Assembly: GCA_017537515.1 (NCBI GenBank)
Contig: JAFYKO010000013.1
Span: 1 to 8,697, forward strand
Length of the DNA stretch: 8,697 nt
Origin: Clostridia bacterium
Lineage (GTDB): Bacteria; Bacillota; Clostridia; Christensenellales; UBA1242
Direction: 5' to 3'
The notes under the pieces were generated by a model. That model saw only the letters and a program-made list of their open reading frames with translations. It did not search any database and was not told where the DNA came from. The translations under genes were made by a program, and so were the position numbers. Shown here one piece after another: positions 6,190-8,697 of this stretch (positions are counted from its first letter, which is position 1; each line of letters begins with the position of its first letter).

Positions 6190-6723
6190 CTATACCTCCT
6201 CCACTCTTATATTTTTGTTTGTAAAAATGCAAATATCGCTTGCCACTTGAAGAGATTTGTATGCAATTTCTTTTGCTGAAAGATTTGTATTTTCAATGAG
6301 TGCTTTTGCAGATGCAAGGGCAAAATTGCCCCCACTTCCAATTGCACAAACATCACTTTCGGGTTCGGTTACATCACCATTTCCAGAAATAATAAGCATT
6401 GTATTTTTGTCTGCGACTATCATAAGGGCTTCAAGTTGACGAAGCACTTTATCGCCCCTCCAGAGCTGTGCGAGTTCAACCGCACTTCTCATAAGATTGC
6501 CAGAAAACTTGTGGAGCATTTCTTCAAACTTTTCATAAAGCGAAAATGCGTCCGCCACCGTTCCCGCAAAACCTGTTATGACACTTCCGTCATAAATTCT
6601 CCTAACCTTTATTGCATTGCCTTTGAAGATAACTGAGTTACCCATTGTAACTTGCCCATCACCGGCGATTGCTGTTTTCCCATCACGTTTTACAGCACAA
6701 ATTGTTGTTCCTTTAAGTTCCAA
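6190..6723 (-). CDS. hslV: HslV, peptidase subunit of HslUV (TTG start)
   Basis: A 177-residue Ntn-hydrolase that forms the proteolytic double ring capped by HslU. The reading begins MELKG-TTICAVKRDG; removal of five residues would expose the nucleophile Thr6 (mature Thr1). Also visible are IAGDGQVTMGN, GFAGTVADAF, the active-site GSGG (129-132), and SDICIFTN near the end. The frame remains open to a TTG at 6753, but the inner TTG at 6723 is chosen: AAGGAG (6731-6736) lies 7 bases ahead, the product then matches the E. coli length (176), and the short propeptide is typical. The gene starts 2 bases after the topA stop, and its ribosome-binding site is within the last topA codons. The nucleophile is Thr, unlike the Ser of Bacillus subtilis ClpQ. 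The stop is TAG. Confidence 0.95.
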   Translation of the reverse strand: MELKGTTICAVKRDGKTAIAGDGQVTMGNSVIFKGNAIKVRRIYDGSVITGFAGTVADAFSLYEKFEEMLHKFSGNLMRSAVELAQLWRGDKVLRQLEALMIVADKNTMLIISGNGDVTEPESDVCAIGSGGNFALASAKALIENTNLSAKEIAYKSLQVASDICIFTNKNIRVEEV

Positions 6724-6725
6724 AA

Positions 6726-7103
6726 TTACTCTCCTTTTTGTTCTATTTTGCAACCATTTTCACAACGAAGAATGGTTTTATCTTTAAGAATTTTTTTATA
6801 AATAACACCTCCGCAAGACTGACATCTGTCGGCGGTTGGTATATCCCAGCTTATAAACTTGCAATCCGGATATCCCGAGCAAGAATAAAATGTTCTGCCG
6901 GTTCTTGAACGTCTTGAAACGACATCTTTTCCGCAAGTTGGACAAACTCCCACAACTTTTGGTGTGTTTTGAGATTCCAAACTTTTAATGTTTTTACAAT
7001 TAGGGAAATTTGAGCACCCAAGAAATTTGCCATACCTTCCTTCGCGAATAACCATCTTGCCACCACAAAGTTCGCAAACTTGGTCGGTTTCTTGAGGTTT
7101 TTG
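6726..7103 (-). pseudogene. topA: TopA C-terminal zinc-ribbon domain, cut off by an in-frame TAG
   Basis: These 125 codons are in the same frame as the topA core and directly follow its TAG. They encode three topoisomerase zinc ribbons with all 12 ligands: CELC with cysteines in GCSNFPNC; CPTC with cysteines in SCSGYPDC; CQSC with cysteines in RCENGC. No further stop or frameshift occurs before the TAA. The first in-frame start codon (ATG at 7055) lies after CELC, so re-initiation would lose half of ribbon 1. The region is therefore either made by readthrough as the tail of TopA, silent after a recent nonsense mutation, or translated as a truncated ribbon protein. Such ribbons help TopA bind single-stranded DNA. 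The last codons supply the hslV ribosome-binding site. Confidence 0.85.
7062..7084 (-). other. Possible hairpin 19 bases downstream of the topA TAG
   Basis: On the mRNA strand ACC-AAGTT pairs with AACTT-GGT around a TGCG loop, with a 3-base bulge on the 3' side. It starts 19 bases after the TAG. Structures after a stop can favour readthrough, but this stem is short and lies in coding sequence, so it may be chance. Confidence 0.25.
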
Positions 7104-7106
7104 CTA
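7104..7106 (-). other. In-frame TAG between TopA core and zinc ribbons
   Basis: The codon context is CAA TAC TAG CAA AAA. TAG followed by C, and specifically by CAA, resembles the leaky plant-virus context (TAG CAR YYA) in its first three downstream bases only. The codon falls in the linker, nine codons before the first zinc-ligand cysteine. Confidence 0.9.
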
Positions 7107-8697
7107 GTATTGTAAAGAGGTTTTGTCGGCATTTTGCAGAAGTGTTTTAAACCCATTCCAAAAGCTAGCAATAACATTTTGCCATTCTTCACCCTTTTCT
7201 GCGATGTCGTCAAGTCGGCTTTCCATATTTGCTGTGAATTTTACGTTTATAACCCCTTTGAAATACTTATCCAAATAACTTGAAACAACCTCACCGAGTT
7301 CAGTAGGTTTCAAAGCTTTTCCATCCTTTTGGGTGTAGTTTCTGTATGCAAGAGTTGTTATTGTTGGAGCGTAAGTTGCAGGACGTCCAATCCCCTTTTC
7401 TTCCATTGCCTTAACAAGGCTTGCTTCGGTGTATCTTGCAGGTGGTTTTGTGAATTTTTGGTCTTGATTTATTTTCCTAAGGTCAAGTTTTTCCCCTTCT
7501 TCAAGTTTTGGAATTTTTCCCTCTTCTTCTTCGTTTTCTGAATATGACTTATAAATTTTCGTATAGCCCGCAAAGTCCAACGTCCTTCCCGTTGCCTTAA
7601 AACCGTATTCATTTGCACAGATTTCCACTGATACACTATCGTAGACAGCACTTGTCATTTGACTTGCCAAAAACCTCTCGTAAATGAGCTTGTAGAGTTT
7701 ATACTCCTCTGCTTTAAGTGAAGATTTAACGCTTTCTGGCGTAACTTCAACAAAAATTGGTCGAATTGCTTCGTGGGCGTCTTGTGCATTTTTCTTTGCT
7801 GAATATTGATTTGGTTTTGTTGGAATGAATTCTTTTCCGAAATTGTTTAAAATATAATTTCTAGCAGAGTTTTGGGCATTTTCACTTACACGAGTGCTGT
7901 CTGTTCTGATATAGGTAATAAGTGCGGTTTTGCCCTGACCTTGAAGGTCGACACCTTCATACAAGACTTGAGCAACTTGGCTTGTCTTTGCAAGGTTCAT
8001 TCCTAACTTGTTGAGTGCATCTTGTTGCATTGTGCTTGTTGTGTAAGGTGGAAGAGGGTTTGATTTTGTTTTCTTCTTGTCTATTTTGTTGACAATAAAC
8101 TCCGCATCCTTTAATCCCTCAACTATTTCCGCAACCTCTTCTTTTGTTGTTGGCTTGATTTTCTTACCTTGCTTTGTGTTTAAGGTCGCCTTAAATTGAA
8201 AGTCGGTATTTTGCTTTGAAAGGTCTGCTGACACAATCCAATATTCTTCTGGCTTGAATTCTCGAATTTCGACTTCTCTATCAACAACGAGTTTTAATGC
8301 AATACTTTGCACCCTGCCGGCACTTAGTTTTGGTTTGATTGCCTTGCAAATAATTGGAGAAAGTTTGTATCCCACAATTCTATCAAGAACTCTTCTTGCC
8401 TGTTGGGCATCCACGAGCTTTTGATTGATTTCCCTAGGGTTTTTCAATGCTTGTTCGACTGCGTCTTTTGAAATTTCATTGAATTCAATACGACATTTAT
8501 CTTCTGGCTTTAAGCCCAATATATGTGCAAGGTGCCAAGAAATTGCCTCTCCTTCTCTATCCGGGTCGGTTGCAAGCAAGACTTCATCAGCCTTGCTTGC
8601 TTTTTTCTTTAACTCAGCAACAACATCTTTTTTATCTGCCAATATTTCATATTTTGGCTGAAAGTTTTTGTTTATGTCAATGCTTAGTTCTGTTGGG
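7104..8697 (-). CDS. topA: DNA topoisomerase I, catalytic core (5' end beyond window)
   Basis: A type IA topoisomerase that relaxes negative supercoils by a transient 5'-phosphotyrosine break. The visible 530 residues run on through the right edge, which removes the N-terminus including the start of the Toprim domain (about 40-50 residues by comparison with E. coli). Seen here: the Toprim motif TDPDREGEAISWHL at visible residues 43-56; SAGRVQSIALKLVVDRE; LPPYTTSTMQQDA; the active-site tyrosine in TYIRTDST (codon 7911-7913); DAHEAIRP; and GIGRPATYA. The core ends at a TAG in the linker where a tail of zinc ribbons would follow, and such a tail does follow in frame. In the Firmicute order topA-trmFO-xerC-hslV-hslU-codY, trmFO and xerC would lie next; here hslV follows directly. 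A tail-less protein might still be active, because some type IA enzymes lack zinc ribbons. Confidence 0.95.
   Translation of the reverse strand, partial: PTELSIDINKNFQPKYEILADKKDVVAELKKKASKADEVLLATDPDREGEAISWHLAHILGLKPEDKCRIEFNEISKDAVEQALKNPREINQKLVDAQQARRVLDRIVGYKLSPIICKAIKPKLSAGRVQSIALKLVVDREVEIREFKPEEYWIVSADLSKQNTDFQFKATLNTKQGKKIKPTTKEEVAEIVEGLKDAEFIVNKIDKKKTKSNPLPPYTTSTMQQDALNKLGMNLAKTSQVAQVLYEGVDLQGQGKTALITYIRTDSTRVSENAQNSARNYILNNFGKEFIPTKPNQYSAKKNAQDAHEAIRPIFVEVTPESVKSSLKAEEYKLYKLIYERFLASQMTSAVYDSVSVEICANEYGFKATGRTLDFAGYTKIYKSYSENEEEEGKIPKLEEGEKLDLRKINQDQKFTKPPARYTEASLVKAMEEKGIGRPATYAPTITTLAYRNYTQKDGKALKPTELGEVVSSYLDKYFKGVINVKFTANMESRLDDIAEKGEEWQNVIASFWNGFKTLLQNADKTSLQY

Noticed and set aside
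5506..6279. Plus-strand open frame of 257 codons opposite hslU and hslV
   Set aside because: It lies wholly antisense to well-conserved hslU/hslV, has a low-complexity Phe/Asn-rich product and no recognisable domain.
6724..6753. Longer HslV beginning at TTG 6753
   Set aside because: It would overlap the topA end, lacks a ribosome-binding site, and would place 15 residues before the nucleophile threonine rather than the usual short propeptide.
4873..7106. Genome-wide reassignment of TAG to an amino acid, which would explain the topA TAG
   Set aside because: TAG ends hslU right after the canonical KKYIL tail, and reading through would add 16 residues and block its insertion into HslV. TAG also ends hslV and nifS at normal lengths. 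TAG is a working stop here; only leakiness at one site remains open.
6851..7213. A 120-codon open frame across the topA TAG in another minus frame
   Set aside because: It has no topoisomerase or zinc-ribbon motifs, while the main frame carries conserved motifs on both sides of the TAG, so no frameshift is needed.

Overview
The window reads as chromosome from a low-G+C, spore-forming anaerobic Firmicute of the class Clostridia. It is AT-rich by eye. Three things point there: a SipL-like spore protein (SPOCS repeats plus LysM) divergent from veg; a stand-alone NifS/NifU-type pair; and a topA-hslV-hslU order resembling the Firmicute topA/codY locus. I see no mobile element, CRISPR array, phage gene, tRNA or rRNA. 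No gene-free stretch exceeds 300 bases.

Layout, left to right. Bases 1-184 hold only hairpins, including the probable sipL terminator. sipL (minus) and veg (plus) diverge from a 117-bp spacer whose candidate promoters overlap. A bidirectional terminator (about 2058-2090) separates veg from a convergent nifS-nifU pair, read leftward from a near-consensus housekeeping promoter at 3672-3700. A monocistronic thioredoxin gene follows, with its own promoter and terminator. The right half is one leftward operon, topA > hslV > hslU > tcdA-like, with gaps of only 2, 3 and 4 bases. topA is cut by the right window edge.

How the genes fit together. HslU unfolds substrates for the HslV peptidase. TopA relaxes DNA. 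NifS releases sulfur from cysteine, the NifU-like protein would be its partner, thioredoxin supplies reductant, and the E1-like TcdA protein probably acts in tRNA t6A cyclisation. In E. coli a desulfurase (CsdA) lies beside csdE and tcdA, so a desulfurase near a tcdA-like gene has precedent.

Three things stand out. First, topA carries an in-frame TAG between its catalytic core and three intact zinc ribbons. No in-frame start codon lies between the TAG and the first zinc ligands, so only readthrough could make a complete ribbon domain. Second, the NifU-like protein lacks the usual cluster-ligand cysteines at all three expected positions and has three cysteines elsewhere. Third, the TcdA-like protein has an unusual C-terminal C-x-C-x19-C-x-C-x-C array. 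Start codons were reassigned from ribosome-binding sites for sipL, veg, nifS and hslV (a TTG start).
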